A stretch of DNA of 64,000 bases from CALKZN01 sp050633785 (GTDB taxonomy: Bacteria; Pseudomonadota; Gammaproteobacteria; Arenicellales; Arenicellaceae). The notes beneath the pieces are model-generated. The model ran no database searches. It was not told the origin of the DNA and worked only from the letters and a program-made list of their open reading frames with translations. The stretch lies in assembly GCA_050633785.1 (NCBI GenBank), contig JBOEHE010000017.1, positions 1 through 64,000 of the forward strand. The letters run 5' to 3'. This document shows positions 1-8,855 of the stretch, in pieces. The translations under genes and the position numbers were made by a program. The number at the start of each line of letters is the position of its first letter. Within the stretch, counting starts at the first letter, position 1.

Positions 1-1
1 C

Positions 2-1015
2 TTGTTAGCTCTTTCAGTTCATAAAAAAGGCAAATTCAATGGTGTCGTATTGCTTTCAAAGAATGGCAAGGTGATTTTTGAAAAGTCGTATGGAGCTAAT
101 GGTGTAAATGGTGAAAAAATTCTCAGTGAGGATTCATCATTCAATCTGGCATCAGTGTCAAAACAATTCACTGCAATGGGAGTTGTGTTACTAAAAAGTA
201 GATCTGTCATAGATTACAATGAAGACATAGCACGATATATCCCTGAATTAGGGTTTTATACAGGAGTAACAATCAAGCATTTGTTGCATCACACCTCTGG
301 AATACCTGATTATATGAAATTAGTTATGAAGCACAGGGATGATGAGAGTGTTTTTACCGTCGCTGAGATGCTTGAGCTTTATAGTGATAAACGTCCAAAA
401 GCTAATTTTCCTCCTGGAGAAAAATTTGAATACAGTAATACTGGCTATGTATTACTCACAGACATTATTGAGAAAGCATCTGGTCAAGAGTTCAGTAAAT
501 TTATGACTGAGAACATATTTATGCCACTTGGTATGGACAATACTCAAGTATTCAATTTGTTATCAAACAGTGAGCCGAATAACCGAGTTTATGGATATGC
601 TCATAAATATTGGTTATTGGGTGGAAAGAAACTGAAAAAAGACCTTAATTATTTCGACGGGGTGGTGGGTGATGGAGGAATTTATTCAAGCGCCCGTGAT
701 CTGGCTCTCTGGGATGCAGCGTTGAATGAGGGAGTGTTGATTCCGACAAAGAAGTATGAAGATGCATATGCTTCAGGTACTTTGTCTAACGGGAGCAAAA
801 CAGGGTATGGTTTTGGCTGGGTCCTGAACGGAGATCATACTGTAGAGCATGCTGGTGGGTGGCAAGGATTCTCCTCCTTTATTTACAGAGGGTTAAAAAA
901 CCAGGAATTAATCGTAATTTTGGATAATTCATCAAATCATTTTAGGGTCAATTCGATTGGTTTCAGGTTTAATTCTATTGGGTTAAATCTTAAAAAAGCT
1001 ATTGGTAAACTGTGA
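2..1015 (+). CDS. Serine hydrolase, beta-lactamase (class C)/penicillin-binding family, 5' partial
   Basis: The open frame runs off the left edge, so the N-terminus (probably a signal peptide) is missing. The visible part shows the three hallmarks of PF00144 serine hydrolases: SVSK (SxxK nucleophile/base, visible residues 51-54), YSN (144-146) and HAGG near residue 284 (the KTG equivalent). Family members are periplasmic or membrane-bound esterases, D-amino-acid peptidases or beta-lactamases; the substrate cannot be told from sequence. It is followed by an array of small + strand genes. The family call is confident, the role is open. Confidence 0.85.
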   Translation: MLALSVHKKGKFNGVVLLSKNGKVIFEKSYGANGVNGEKILSEDSSFNLASVSKQFTAMGVVLLKSRSVIDYNEDIARYIPELGFYTGVTIKHLLHHTSGIPDYMKLVMKHRDDESVFTVAEMLELYSDKRPKANFPPGEKFEYSNTGYVLLTDIIEKASGQEFSKFMTENIFMPLGMDNTQVFNLLSNSEPNNRVYGYAHKYWLLGGKKLKKDLNYFDGVVGDGGIYSSARDLALWDAALNEGVLIPTKKYEDAYASGTLSNGSKTGYGFGWVLNGDHTVEHAGGWQGFSSFIYRGLKNQELIVILDNSSNHFRVNSIGFRFNSIGLNLKKAIGKL

Positions 1016-1077
1016 AATACTGACATTTTGATTGTTCAATACTTTATAAATAATAGTGCTTACGGCTATCTCAAACC

Positions 1078-1485
1078 ATGACTAGATATTTAGCAGGGGG
1101 AGCCGTTTTTATGGTTGGGCTAATTTTGGGGGCTTTGGGCCATTATCTGCTTATCCATTCCAAGGTCGACTACAGCAATGATGCTTCTGAGCTGGTCTCA
1201 AAAGTATTACTTTATTCAGGGCAAGAAATAACACAAGAAAACGACAACTGTGAGGGTGCAGACAATCAAAATGTGGGCGATGTTTTATCCTCTATTGTTG
1301 GTGCTAGCCTGGCTTTTACGGTTAATCCTTTATCCGCGAGTTGTGAAGGGCATGTCTGCTCCATTGTTTTGAGCAATTGTCAGCCATGGCAAGATTCAGA
1401 ATGCGGCTCCAGGCTATTAATATTTGATACGGAGCTTAATGGTAATATTGTTCCATCGTCTTTTAAATGTTTAGATATACCATAA
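1078..1485 (+). CDS. Hypothetical membrane-anchored, cysteine-rich protein
   Basis: 135 residues. One N-terminal hydrophobic segment (about residues 4-26) is followed by a polar domain with six cysteines in its C-terminal half (for example CEGHVC and SECGS), consistent with an anchored periplasmic domain held by disulfides. No family was recognised. It is preceded by a 62-bp spacer and belongs to the run of small co-oriented genes at the left of the window. No clear Shine-Dalgarno sequence precedes the ATG, so the start is moderately certain. Confidence 0.55.
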   Translation: MTRYLAGGAVFMVGLILGALGHYLLIHSKVDYSNDASELVSKVLLYSGQEITQENDNCEGADNQNVGDVLSSIVGASLAFTVNPLSASCEGHVCSIVLSNCQPWQDSECGSRLLIFDTELNGNIVPSSFKCLDIP

Positions 1486-1545
1486 TACATTGCAGATGCT
1501 TCCAATTGGACCCCAAAGAGTGCGACTCAAATTAATTGAACGCTG

Positions 1546-1902
1546 ATGAACAAAGCCTCTATTAAAACCAGCAATCTAAAAGACTTTTTATCGCTATTTG
1601 ATGAGGAGTCAATAATAATCGATTTAAACTTTGGAGATACGTGGCACCCTTCATCCGGATATATTGATGAGTCTATTTTAAATGGAAAAAATACTGTCAG
1701 GGATCTATTGGATTTTGATTATGACTTTAAAGGTCTAGTGTGTTTTGACGGGAAAATCGAGGGTATTGATGTTTATTTCAAAAACCATGAATTTGAAATT
1801 ATAGGAACAGATTGTCAAATGCGTAAAATAAGCGATAAAGTCATTGAGAAAAATGCGTATTTTCCAGGAAAGTTTACACTTAACCGAAAGGTCTATGACT
1901 AA
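1546..1902 (+). CDS. Hypothetical small acidic protein
   Basis: 118 residues, cytosolic in appearance (no signal or membrane segment), rich in D, E and aromatic residues. It has alternating hydrophobic stretches suggestive of a small alpha/beta fold. No family was recognised. Size, acidity, lone-gene layout and position in an array of unrelated small genes resemble immunity proteins or gene-cassette products; that role is inferred from context only. Confidence 0.5.
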   Translation: MNKASIKTSNLKDFLSLFDEESIIIDLNFGDTWHPSSGYIDESILNGKNTVRDLLDFDYDFKGLVCFDGKIEGIDVYFKNHEFEIIGTDCQMRKISDKVIEKNAYFPGKFTLNRKVYD

Positions 1903-1991
1903 AATTAAGTCAACTGACAAACTCCATCAATAGGTGATTGGTTGTGGGAATTAGCTAAAAAGCACGTTGGTAAGTTTAGGGGCAGGTATCT

Positions 1992-2312
1992 ATGAATAAG
2001 GTCGAATTGCATGAAAGAGTCTATTTTTTTGATCATGGGCGAGTTGAGATTGATCGCTCCAGCGCAAGAAAAACCCTTGGTGACCCCCATTATATAGAGA
2101 CCGATGGCACAAGGACTGCTGGAGGTGAAGAAGATCACTGGATATTTCAATATGAAGATGGGGTATATGTGTTTTTTAATCTAAGAGTCCCCTATGAACA
2201 TCTGTGTTTATACTTTTCTGTTCAGGAGACGTTCGATTTACAAAGTAAGCTTCCGAGGAAGTTGCTGGATTTTAAGGTAGAAGAATATGAGCAAAGCTAT
2301 GCGTTGCTGTAG
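1992..2312 (+). CDS. Hypothetical small protein, immunity-like
   Basis: 106 residues without signal or membrane segments. A GGGGCAGG-like ribosome binding site sits about 9 nt before the ATG, which supports this start. The sequence is rich in aromatic residues (WIFQYEDGVYVFF) and suggests a beta-rich fold. No family was recognised. It lies in the co-oriented small-gene array, 39 bp before the Imm35-like gene. Confidence 0.5.
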   Translation: MNKVELHERVYFFDHGRVEIDRSSARKTLGDPHYIETDGTRTAGGEEDHWIFQYEDGVYVFFNLRVPYEHLCLYFSVQETFDLQSKLPRKLLDFKVEEYEQSYALL

Positions 2313-2351
2313 CTTAAGATCGCACTTTATGTCGGCGTTAGTATTCGCCAT

Positions 2352-2852
2352 ATGACTCCTGATGAAGCCATATTAATTGCCTCTAAAGATCTAGAGGGCT
2401 GCACCATCACCGAAATCGAAGAGTATAAAAATGTATACGCAGTTTACTTCCTCAATAATGAATATCTCAAAAGTGGTGACTCTCGAGACTTACTTATAGG
2501 TGCTGGGCCAAGAATAGTGATAAAAGCAACTGGGGAATTGTTGATAACAGGCTCGGGGAAGAGTGGTTTGGAATATGCCATGGCATATGATGCTTGCGGA
2601 GATGTCTATGGAAGGTTGATTGACTCACTTGTACTATATGGAACCCCTCCATCTATTGATAAGGTCAGGAGTATTCTTGAATTAAAGAAAATATGCGAAA
2701 TCAGTCTTGTCGAGGCAAAGCAAGCGGTGAATGAAATTATAGAATCAGGATCTGTCAGATTCGACTTTGATTGTTATTGTCAGGTAGAGTATAAAGTTGA
2801 AATGTTAAAGGAAAAGGGTTTTAAAGTCAGGCAGTTGTGGAGCACGGAATGA
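2352..2852 (+). CDS. Imm35-like protein with L7/L12-type C-terminal helix region
   Basis: 166 residues. Residues about 25-75 contain a pattern like the Imm35 immunity family: an aromatic strand, then Y/F-L-x-SGD, a GxGPRIVIK strand and TGELLITGSG. Residues about 105-130 (SLVEAKQAVNEII) resemble the helical part of ribosomal protein L7/L12-type folds that help bind partners. Imm35-type proteins are thought to neutralise secreted polymorphic toxins. No toxin gene is adjacent, as expected of an orphan or polyimmunity gene. Its stop overlaps the next start (ATGA), so the two are probably translationally coupled. Confidence 0.55.
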   Translation: MTPDEAILIASKDLEGCTITEIEEYKNVYAVYFLNNEYLKSGDSRDLLIGAGPRIVIKATGELLITGSGKSGLEYAMAYDACGDVYGRLIDSLVLYGTPPSIDKVRSILELKKICEISLVEAKQAVNEIIESGSVRFDFDCYCQVEYKVEMLKEKGFKVRQLWSTE

Positions 2853-3154
2853 GTAAGCCGAATATAATTATTTGGGCTCCCGTTGCTCTTGGTATTGTTT
2901 TGTTAGTAGTCACGAAAATTGACCTATACCAGTTTCAAAATCAAGCCATTGATGTACAGAGTATGCTGTTGCGGGAGATTCCCATTGTAATTTTGGGACT
3001 GCTACTTAGTGCTGGCGTATTATTAAGTAGTATTTACTGGTTTATAAAAAAGCAGTGGCTTGTAGCCGTTCAAGCCATCGTAAGCCCGTTGCTGTTTATG
3101 TTATTTTTCGGCATCGGCGGTAGCATGGGTGGGGCGTTTTTAAATGCCACATAA
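2849..3154 (+). CDS. Small multi-pass membrane protein
   Basis: 101 residues from the ATG that overlaps the previous stop codon (ATGA). An upstream start at 2837 is possible but would overlap more. Three hydrophobic segments are visible (about residues 6-24, 45-66 and 72-97), the last one glycine-rich (GIGGSMGG). No family was recognised. The overlap with the Imm35-like gene suggests a two-gene transcription unit and a possible membrane partner. Confidence 0.55.
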   Translation: MSKPNIIIWAPVALGIVLLVVTKIDLYQFQNQAIDVQSMLLREIPIVILGLLLSAGVLLSSIYWFIKKQWLVAVQAIVSPLLFMLFFGIGGSMGGAFLNAT

Positions 3155-3229
3155 CGAAGTGATGCCTGGTGATTAAATTTAATATCTACAGGCTTTGACA
3201 AGGTAACAGCTTATATAGGAGACGAGACA

Positions 3230-3634
3230 ATGTTGGTGCAAGGAGAATGTAATTGTGGAATCGTATCATTTGAAATCAAGGTAGCTATGTCAGATGTGTA
3301 TATCTGCCATTGTTCTATCTGTCGTCGTTCTACTGGTGGTTCAGGAATCGCCGTTGGGATCGTGAGTAAAGATGACTTTAATTGGGTCAGAGGTAAAGAA
3401 AGTATCAGAGTATGGTCTAAGTCGAATCATGATTGGCAAACAAGCTTTTGTCTTACTTGCGGATCTCCAGTGCCTGGTGAAAATGATGATCGGAATATGT
3501 ATGTTCCAGTTAGTCTGTTAACAACAGGTGCAAGTGATCTTAAGGTTGCACACCATTTGTTTGTAGGTTCTAAAGCAAGTTGGGAGGAAATAGGTGATTC
3601 AGGTAAACAGCATATCGAAGGCTATAGTGAATAA
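3230..3634 (+). CDS. GFA (glutathione-dependent formaldehyde-activating)/CENP-V family protein
   Basis: 134 residues, the usual size for the family. The Zn-binding cysteines are all visible: CNCG at residues 7-10, CHCSICR near residue 30 and CLTCGSP near residue 80. Family members coordinate two zincs; a few act on S-hydroxymethylglutathione, but most have no proven substrate. An AGGAG site lies about 10 nt before the ATG. It is followed by a small TAACA/TGTTA hairpin (about 3638-3655). Confidence 0.85.
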   Translation: MLVQGECNCGIVSFEIKVAMSDVYICHCSICRRSTGGSGIAVGIVSKDDFNWVRGKESIRVWSKSNHDWQTSFCLTCGSPVPGENDDRNMYVPVSLLTTGASDLKVAHHLFVGSKASWEEIGDSGKQHIEGYSE

Positions 3635-3703
3635 CTTGCTTAACAACACCTGTTATAAGAATTTCCAAATGTGCTGCACTTATTGGCAGCAATAAGGGTT
3701 TGT

Positions 3704-3877
3704 ATGGTCACGATACAGAAAGCAGAAATTGAAGATGTAGAAAAAGTTTTATGTCTTCAAAAGCTTGCGTATGAGTCAGAGGCAAGATTGTATGATGATT
3801 GGAGCCTACCAACACTGACGCAATCAATTGAATCTCTGCAAGAAGAGTTCGCAAACACTAAAGTGTGGCTTTTGTAG
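3704..3877 (+). pseudogene. Truncated GNAT N-acetyltransferase (N-terminal fragment)
   Basis: 57 residues that read like the start of a GNAT acetyltransferase (ITI-type strand, then helix 1 with 'LQKLAYESEARLYDDWSLPPLTQ'-like character). The reading frame stops before the acetyl-CoA binding motif (R/Q-x-x-G-x-G/A). No continuation of the fold was found in the next ~60 bases in any + frame. It is therefore probably a decayed remnant rather than a working enzyme. Confidence 0.6.
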
Positions 3878-3936
3878 AGTGAAAAAAGAACGTGAGTCTC
3901 TTAGAAAAGCACTAACGGTGTTGTATGCGTTGTGAA

Positions 3937-4377
3937 ATGAAATACCTATTAATTTCCTTAACTCTATTGTTAACGTCATTTGAGATCCAAGCTCAAGAGA
4001 TAACTGTGACACAAATAGAACAATCAAAATTTTATCCTTTTGAATTGATTGATAATCGTGAATCTGAATGGAGTGATGTCCGCATTTCCTTTTCGAATTG
4101 GGATTGGTTGAAAGAGAAATACGGAAACGAAATTGAGGGTTATTATCTCAATGGCTATGGTATTCAGGGTCTGGTCTTAGCTGCCAGAATATTAAAAGGT
4201 TTACCCGCTTATAGTGCTACTATGGAACCTATGTCTGAAGGCGATACCTGTTTTATACTTTTTGGAGATTACAGTGAAGCAATTGAGACAGTCACAATTG
4301 CTTCAGAAATGATCAATGATAAAAGCCTAATAATGCAATCAATTACAGTTGCAAGAGACAATGGTTTTGAGGAGTAA
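3937..4377 (+). CDS. Hypothetical secreted protein
   Basis: 146 residues from the second ATG, chosen because it gives a clean signal peptide (MKYLLISLTLLLTSFEIQAQ, cleavage after AQA or QAQ); an ATG at 3925 adds four residues. No ribosome binding site is clear for either. The mature part is acidic, with a single cysteine near the middle, and no family was recognised. It is the only clearly secreted soluble product in the small-gene array. Confidence 0.5.
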   Translation: MKYLLISLTLLLTSFEIQAQEITVTQIEQSKFYPFELIDNRESEWSDVRISFSNWDWLKEKYGNEIEGYYLNGYGIQGLVLAARILKGLPAYSATMEPMSEGDTCFILFGDYSEAIETVTIASEMINDKSLIMQSITVARDNGFEE

Positions 4378-4446
4378 TGATGAACCAAAGTATAGCCCGG
4401 CAAGCCACTATCGTTGTGTTCGGTTGTGCAGCATTATCAGCATTAA

Positions 4447-4737
4447 ATGAATAAACTAAGCTCAGGACAAAATGCTTTCTATAAAGAAGTAGCAAAAATC
4501 CTATGGGAAAAATGGGATCCAATTGGTGTGTATGAACCTGATGCAGAATGGGGTGATGAATACGATAGTTATGTCCCACATATCTTCCGTTTAGCAATAG
4601 AAGGCAAAGATATTGTTAAAATAGCACGTTCTTTGTCTGCATCCGTAGAGCAAAATATGGGCTTATGTGCTGCAAAAGAGCATGATCTGAATGTTGCAAA
4701 ACTTATAGTTCAAACTAAACAAGAGATGCTGGGTTGA
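4447..4737 (+). CDS. Hypothetical small protein, immunity-like
   Basis: 96 residues, predicted all-helical and cytosolic. The pattern 'YKEVAKILWEKWDPIGV...WGDEYDSYVPHI' is typical of a widespread short family found beside other immunity-type genes, with conserved W and D residues near the middle. The function is unproven. It is a lone gene in the + strand array, followed by a ~196-bp spacer in which I see no gene. Confidence 0.55.
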   Translation: MNKLSSGQNAFYKEVAKILWEKWDPIGVYEPDAEWGDEYDSYVPHIFRLAIEGKDIVKIARSLSASVEQNMGLCAAKEHDLNVAKLIVQTKQEMLG

Positions 4738-4933
4738 TACAAACTTATAAAATAGTGAATCAAAAACTCAATGACTGTAAGTGGGTACATGACAACACAA
4801 ATTCTGATGACTAGTCATATGAAAAAGGAACAGAACAAGCAGATTAAATCTTATCCCATTTTTTGCGCGAGATGCTCGTGAGTTCGTTCTTTTTATATTG
4901 TGTTATTAGTCTATTAATACTTGGATTTTAAGT

Positions 4934-5560
4934 TTGGATAAAATACAGATAATAAAACCCTTTGGAAGTTGTGGTAAGGTTATTTTGTTCACAATATGTG
5001 GATATAGTAATGAGGTTGTTGAACCTTTATGTAAAGAGTTCGAAGGAATAGATAATGTTGCAATTGTTCAAGGAAATATTCTTAACGTCCGTAGCTCAGC
5101 TATTGTCAGTCCGGCTAATAGTTTTGGTGAAATGAGCGGTGGCTTGGATAAACAGATAGATAATTACTTTAAAGGCGAAGCTCAAACTAGAGCAATAAGC
5201 GTTATAAGAAATGACTATTTTGGTGAGCTTCCAGTGGGAAAGAGTATGATCATAAAAATGAATGATAAAAAATTTCAACATTTAATTCTTTCACCAACAA
5301 TGAGGATTCCGGGAATTTTAGAAAAAAACAGTATTAATGCCTATCTGGCGATGCGTGGATTATTGGTCGCTATTGCAAATTTCAATCGAACTGCAGAAAA
5401 TAAAATGGATAGTGTTGCCATCCCCAGTTTATGTACCGGTGTAGGAGGTATGTCTGCTGAAGAGTCAGCGAGCCAGATGTATGTAGCCTATGAAAATGTC
5501 GTCATGTCTAATTGGAGAAACGTGCTCCATCCAGCAATGGCACCTTATGCGACTAGATGA
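4934..5560 (+). CDS. Macro domain-containing protein (ADP-ribose binding)
   Basis: 208 residues from a TTG codon; the start is uncertain, but the sequence upstream of the core (an 'ITLFxx...CKEFEG' segment) is normal for this subfamily. The macro-domain ligand loops are visible: AIVSPANSFGEMSGGLD (about residues 56-72) and PSLCTGVGGMS (about 164-174). Macro domains bind ADP-ribose and may remove it from proteins or nucleic acids. In defence or accessory arrays they often act as antidotes to ADP-ribosylating toxins; no such toxin is adjacent here. Confidence 0.75.
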   Translation: MDKIQIIKPFGSCGKVILFTICGYSNEVVEPLCKEFEGIDNVAIVQGNILNVRSSAIVSPANSFGEMSGGLDKQIDNYFKGEAQTRAISVIRNDYFGELPVGKSMIIKMNDKKFQHLILSPTMRIPGILEKNSINAYLAMRGLLVAIANFNRTAENKMDSVAIPSLCTGVGGMSAEESASQMYVAYENVVMSNWRNVLHPAMAPYATR

Positions 5561-5657
5561 TTATTATATGTATATAAAACTACAACAACCGAATACCCCA
5601 AAGTATGTCTTATTGATTTGAGACCGTTTTTATTCGAGGCATTAAAGTAACCAAACT

Positions 5658-6224
5658 ATGGACATCAAAAGGAATAAAGCAAAAGAATTAATAGCACAAG
5701 CATCGATTCCCTTTCTTTCAAATAAAGAGGTCTCGGACATTCTTTGCGAATACTGGGTGTATGACTCTGAACAAGATATTAAAAACAGTATAGAGGAAGG
5801 GCATCTACCCATTTTAGAGCAAGAGGCTATATCCTTTATGGCTAGAAATACGCTTCCAGATATACCAGATAGGGAACTGTTCAAGCCTTTAATTATCGAT
5901 ATGCAAATTCATGAACTAAAGAACGTTCGAAACTCTTTTTTGCAGAATAAGCTGACATTTCTAGGCTGTATTAATGCAAATATACTGGGAGAACCTGAAA
6001 AAGCTGGGATATGCCCTTGTTGTCAGTATTACTCTATTGATTTTGGAGATGAAGGGCTTTGGGATATCTGTCCTGTTTGTTGTTGGGAGAACGGAGGTGA
6101 TGGTCCGAACCACATCAGCCTTAAAGAAGCGCAAGTTAATTTTGAAAGTATCGGTGCAATAGACAAAAGCAGCTTAAAATATGTAGATTCAGAAGGCCAT
6201 TTGAAATATGAGAGAAATGTTTAA
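5658..6224 (+). CDS. CPCC cysteine-rich domain protein
   Basis: 188 residues. The C-terminal ~70 residues form a CPCC domain (PF14206-like): CPCCQYYS near residue 118, CPVCCWEN near 138, then the acidic 'GGDGPN' and the 'SLKEAQVNF' helix. The domain probably binds one or two zincs and is common in polyimmunity loci. The N-terminal ~100 residues are helical with no recognised family. It stands alone, with ~100-bp spacers on each side. Confidence 0.75.
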   Translation: MDIKRNKAKELIAQASIPFLSNKEVSDILCEYWVYDSEQDIKNSIEEGHLPILEQEAISFMARNTLPDIPDRELFKPLIIDMQIHELKNVRNSFLQNKLTFLGCINANILGEPEKAGICPCCQYYSIDFGDEGLWDICPVCCWENGGDGPNHISLKEAQVNFESIGAIDKSSLKYVDSEGHLKYERNV

Positions 6225-6333
6225 TAAACCACTCAACTCGACATTATTCACTACTCAATGTGCTTTATCTACTGATGCCCAAATTTTGCATACAATCACT
6301 GTGACTTGCTCGAAACCTTATGTTTAAAAGTAT

Positions 6334-6963
6334 ATGAAGCTTATACCTGTATTAGAACTTGAGCCAGCAACATATTCTAAGATCCAACGTAAGATCCCAG
6401 ACTATGGGGATATCAAAGGTTGGTCTTCCTATTGGGCAGAGAGTTTAAGTGATTCGGGTATGTTTGATATCAAACCCGTAAAGGCTGGAAGTTGGTTTGT
6501 TGAACTCTCTCAAATTAGTGATGAGAACTTGAATATTATTTTGAATAAAGAATTGGGCGATTTCGACGAAACGGATGACGAAATATCTCCGATGTTGGGT
6601 GGCTACGCACTGAAAGTTGATAAATCCATTATTATATTACCAAGTTGCTGTGGAGACCTATCAAATATTGATGATTGGCAAGATGCTTCTGAATATATAG
6701 GTGAGGCGGAAAAAGAACTTTGGATTGGTCACCCCTGGTTGTTGGTTAAGGGTGATAAGGACACCGTTGAAATTGTTCAAACGTCAGAGTATGAAGAGCC
6801 ACATGATCCTGAAAGAATTACTGTTAAGAGATCTGAATTAAAAGATGCCATTCGGTTTGCTAAAATTGAACTTAATCAATTCGAGAGTCGGTTATTACTA
6901 TTGATTGAAACCCGGTATGGCTCGAAGGCAAAATCTATATGTTCTCAGTTGGTTTGCCGGTGA
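6334..6963 (+). CDS. Hypothetical protein, immunity-like
   Basis: 209 residues, cytosolic. Contains a 'PSCCGDLSNIDDWQDA' segment near residue 107, followed by 'WIGHPW'. I have seen this combination in uncharacterised proteins near immunity genes, but cannot name a family. The C-terminal ~40 residues are helical and basic. It is followed directly by the hairpin at 6967-7019. Confidence 0.5.
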   Translation: MKLIPVLELEPATYSKIQRKIPDYGDIKGWSSYWAESLSDSGMFDIKPVKAGSWFVELSQISDENLNIILNKELGDFDETDDEISPMLGGYALKVDKSIIILPSCCGDLSNIDDWQDASEYIGEAEKELWIGHPWLLVKGDKDTVEIVQTSEYEEPHDPERITVKRSELKDAIRFAKIELNQFESRLLLLIETRYGSKAKSICSQLVCR

Positions 6964-6966
6964 AAA

Positions 6967-7019
6967 CGAAACATAATTACTCAGGTCTGTGGCTGCGGAT
7001 CTTCGGTCACAATGTTTCG
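6967..7019 (+). repeat. Imperfect hairpin between array genes (attC-like, weak)
   Basis: The 8-nt arms CGAAACAT (6967-6974) and ATGTTTCG (7012-7019) are perfect complements enclosing 37 nt, and GTTATAA follows at 7021. The shape recalls an integron attC site, but the last seven bases do not match the GTTRRRY core. It may equally be the terminator of the preceding gene. Confidence 0.3.
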
Positions 7020-7042
7020 CGTTATAATTTAAGGGTGCTGAT

Positions 7043-7381
7043 ATGAATGGTTATGACTCAACTAAGGTTAGTGTTATTGATTTAAGTGCTAAATCTTTGC
7101 CTGAGATTATCAAAGAAATAGAATTGCGGCCATTAATGTGGCTCCCTGAAAAGCACATTATGTATTGTTGGACTTTCCTGGCAGGCTATCTTTATACAAG
7201 TAATGATCCCGTCAGTCATTCTTTGATGAAAGACTTTGATGTTTTTATTAATGAAAAATATAATATTAGAACTGCTCATGGGTGGGCAAAAAATATTAAT
7301 CATATGTGCTCAAACCCGCATGATGCGATGGATAAATTTTTCAAAGAATTTAAAGAGTTCATGGAAACATATGATACATAG
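7043..7381 (+). CDS. Immunity-type small protein ('RPxMW' family)
   Basis: 112 residues. It shows the layout of a common toxin-immunity-like family: 'EIELRPLMWL' near residue 27, a central aromatic helix ('FLAGYLY'), 'LMKDFDVFINEKY', then W-A-K and a C-terminal FF-EF helix. AAGGGTG lies about 8 nt before the ATG and fits a ribosome binding site. No toxin partner is adjacent. The family assignment is from pattern memory and should be confirmed by profile search. Confidence 0.55.
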   Translation: MNGYDSTKVSVIDLSAKSLPEIIKEIELRPLMWLPEKHIMYCWTFLAGYLYTSNDPVSHSLMKDFDVFINEKYNIRTAHGWAKNINHMCSNPHDAMDKFFKEFKEFMETYDT

Positions 7382-7472
7382 AGAAAATATAGCAAACAGA
7401 TTATGAGTTGTTGCAAAAAACTTGGTCTGGACACAGTTTGGTCTGTGGATACGTCTATATGAACATTCGTAA

Positions 7473-7883
7473 ATGAACTTTGAATTAGTTCGGATAATTA
7501 ATTTGTTCAATCAGGCCCAGGTCAGCGCTATAAATATCTTAGAGCGGGATTTTTGTTGCCCTCGCCCCACTGACAGCATGGATTATATTGCGAGGTGTGT
7601 GCCAATGATTCGTGAGGTAAACTATGAAGCCAATGGCTATATAATAAGACCTCATGGTATTGGAATGGAAGTCAATACAGGAAAAGAGAAAATAGACTTT
7701 GACTTTGGGGAAAGTGGTGAGTTTAATGGCTTTGATGTATATCGTTTAGCGAACTATATACATCTGAATAAAATTCAAACGAAGTTGGATAGTCAGGAAA
7801 AGCTAAAACGAGAATTTGATAGTGCAATTGAAAGATCTCTTATACAAAAAGGAAAAGGAAATGTTTATTATCTCACCCCATAG
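7473..7883 (+). CDS. Hypothetical protein, DUF6896-like
   Basis: 136 residues. The central part 'YIIRPHGIGMEVNTG..IDFDFGESGEFNGFDVYRL' resembles the DUF6896 pattern (HG-x-G ... IDFDFG ... GFD-x-WRL) of small proteins found in immunity arrays. The N-terminal helix and the C-terminal charged helix flank it. No signal or membrane segment. Function unknown. Confidence 0.5.
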   Translation: MNFELVRIINLFNQAQVSAINILERDFCCPRPTDSMDYIARCVPMIREVNYEANGYIIRPHGIGMEVNTGKEKIDFDFGESGEFNGFDVYRLANYIHLNKIQTKLDSQEKLKREFDSAIERSLIQKGKGNVYYLTP

Positions 7884-7956
7884 CAAGTTGTTCGAAAATA
7901 GACAGTGTAATCCTTGTTATATTTCAGGGTGCTATGCTCATATTTAAAATACTAAA

Positions 7957-8259
7957 ATGGATAAATTAAGAAATATTGGAATTATAATAACTAGGGTAGC
8001 TATTTTATTAATCTTAATACTTTCAATAACCTTTACCCTTTTTACGTATGCTGTTGTTCCTGAAAAATATGAAAAAGATGTTTATTCAAAGCAAGAAGTT
8101 AACGAAATAGCTTTAATTGAAAAGGGGAAAGGTATTCGCTTTGCGTACAGAATAAATGAAAGGAATTTATTTTTCGTTTTTATACCTTTACTAATTTTAT
8201 TTGTTACCCATGTCCTACTTATCCAATCAAGAGAAAAATCACATACTAAGTATAGATAG
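7957..8259 (+). CDS. Small two-helix membrane protein
   Basis: 100 residues with two hydrophobic segments (about residues 8-30 and 71-89) and a polar, lysine-rich loop of ~40 residues between them. No family was recognised. It lies 20 bp before the next gene, so the two may share a transcript. Confidence 0.5.
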   Translation: MDKLRNIGIIITRVAILLILILSITFTLFTYAVVPEKYEKDVYSKQEVNEIALIEKGKGIRFAYRINERNLFFVFIPLLILFVTHVLLIQSREKSHTKYR

Positions 8260-8279
8260 AGAACTACTACAATAGGAAT

Positions 8280-8732
8280 ATGGGCCATAGCATATCGGCA
8301 TTAATAGCCAAAACACCAGTGAATCAAGAGGCTGCTGGAAAGTATGATTTGCCTGTTTTTAGTGAGGGTGAATTCGTGATCATTGCTTTGGATCCGTCTC
8401 ACGCAGATTATTGGGATGAAAAGCTGGGGTTTAAGTATAAAAAGGTTAGCGATATTATGATGGATACCACATGTACTCATTATCTTGCAGAGAAATTAGG
8501 CTTGAAGCAATTTGCCATCATTCATACCGATTATTTTGCTGGTGTTGGTGATCAGGAAGCAGCAGTTTATGAAAATGGTAAACAAATAATGCCTCCAACA
8601 AAAGGTGGAATTAATAAAGCGTTGATAATGCTTGGTGTTCAGAGAAGTCGTTCGAAAGATGAGTTCGATTCGATCAATTTAGGGAAATATCGCCATTTTG
8701 ATGACTACTTTGAAGAATATAATGATGTATAA
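8280..8732 (+). CDS. Hypothetical conserved protein
   Basis: 150 residues, cytosolic. It starts MGHSISALIAK and contains DLPVFSEG and a 'DYWDEKLGF' segment. This layout is seen in uncharacterised proteins of accessory arrays, but I cannot assign a name. GGAA sits close to the ATG (weak spacing), so translation may be coupled to the preceding gene. Confidence 0.5.
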   Translation: MGHSISALIAKTPVNQEAAGKYDLPVFSEGEFVIIALDPSHADYWDEKLGFKYKKVSDIMMDTTCTHYLAEKLGLKQFAIIHTDYFAGVGDQEAAVYENGKQIMPPTKGGINKALIMLGVQRSRSKDEFDSINLGKYRHFDDYFEEYNDV

Positions 8733-8855
8733 GCAGTTATGGTAACCCATAGCATAGGCCGCTTGATAATACACTTTTTTCAAGGTTTGAGATTTATATG
8801 AATGTCCGTGAAAACCAAGTGTTTTGTTGGTTAATTTGGAGAGAGAATCGAAGCA

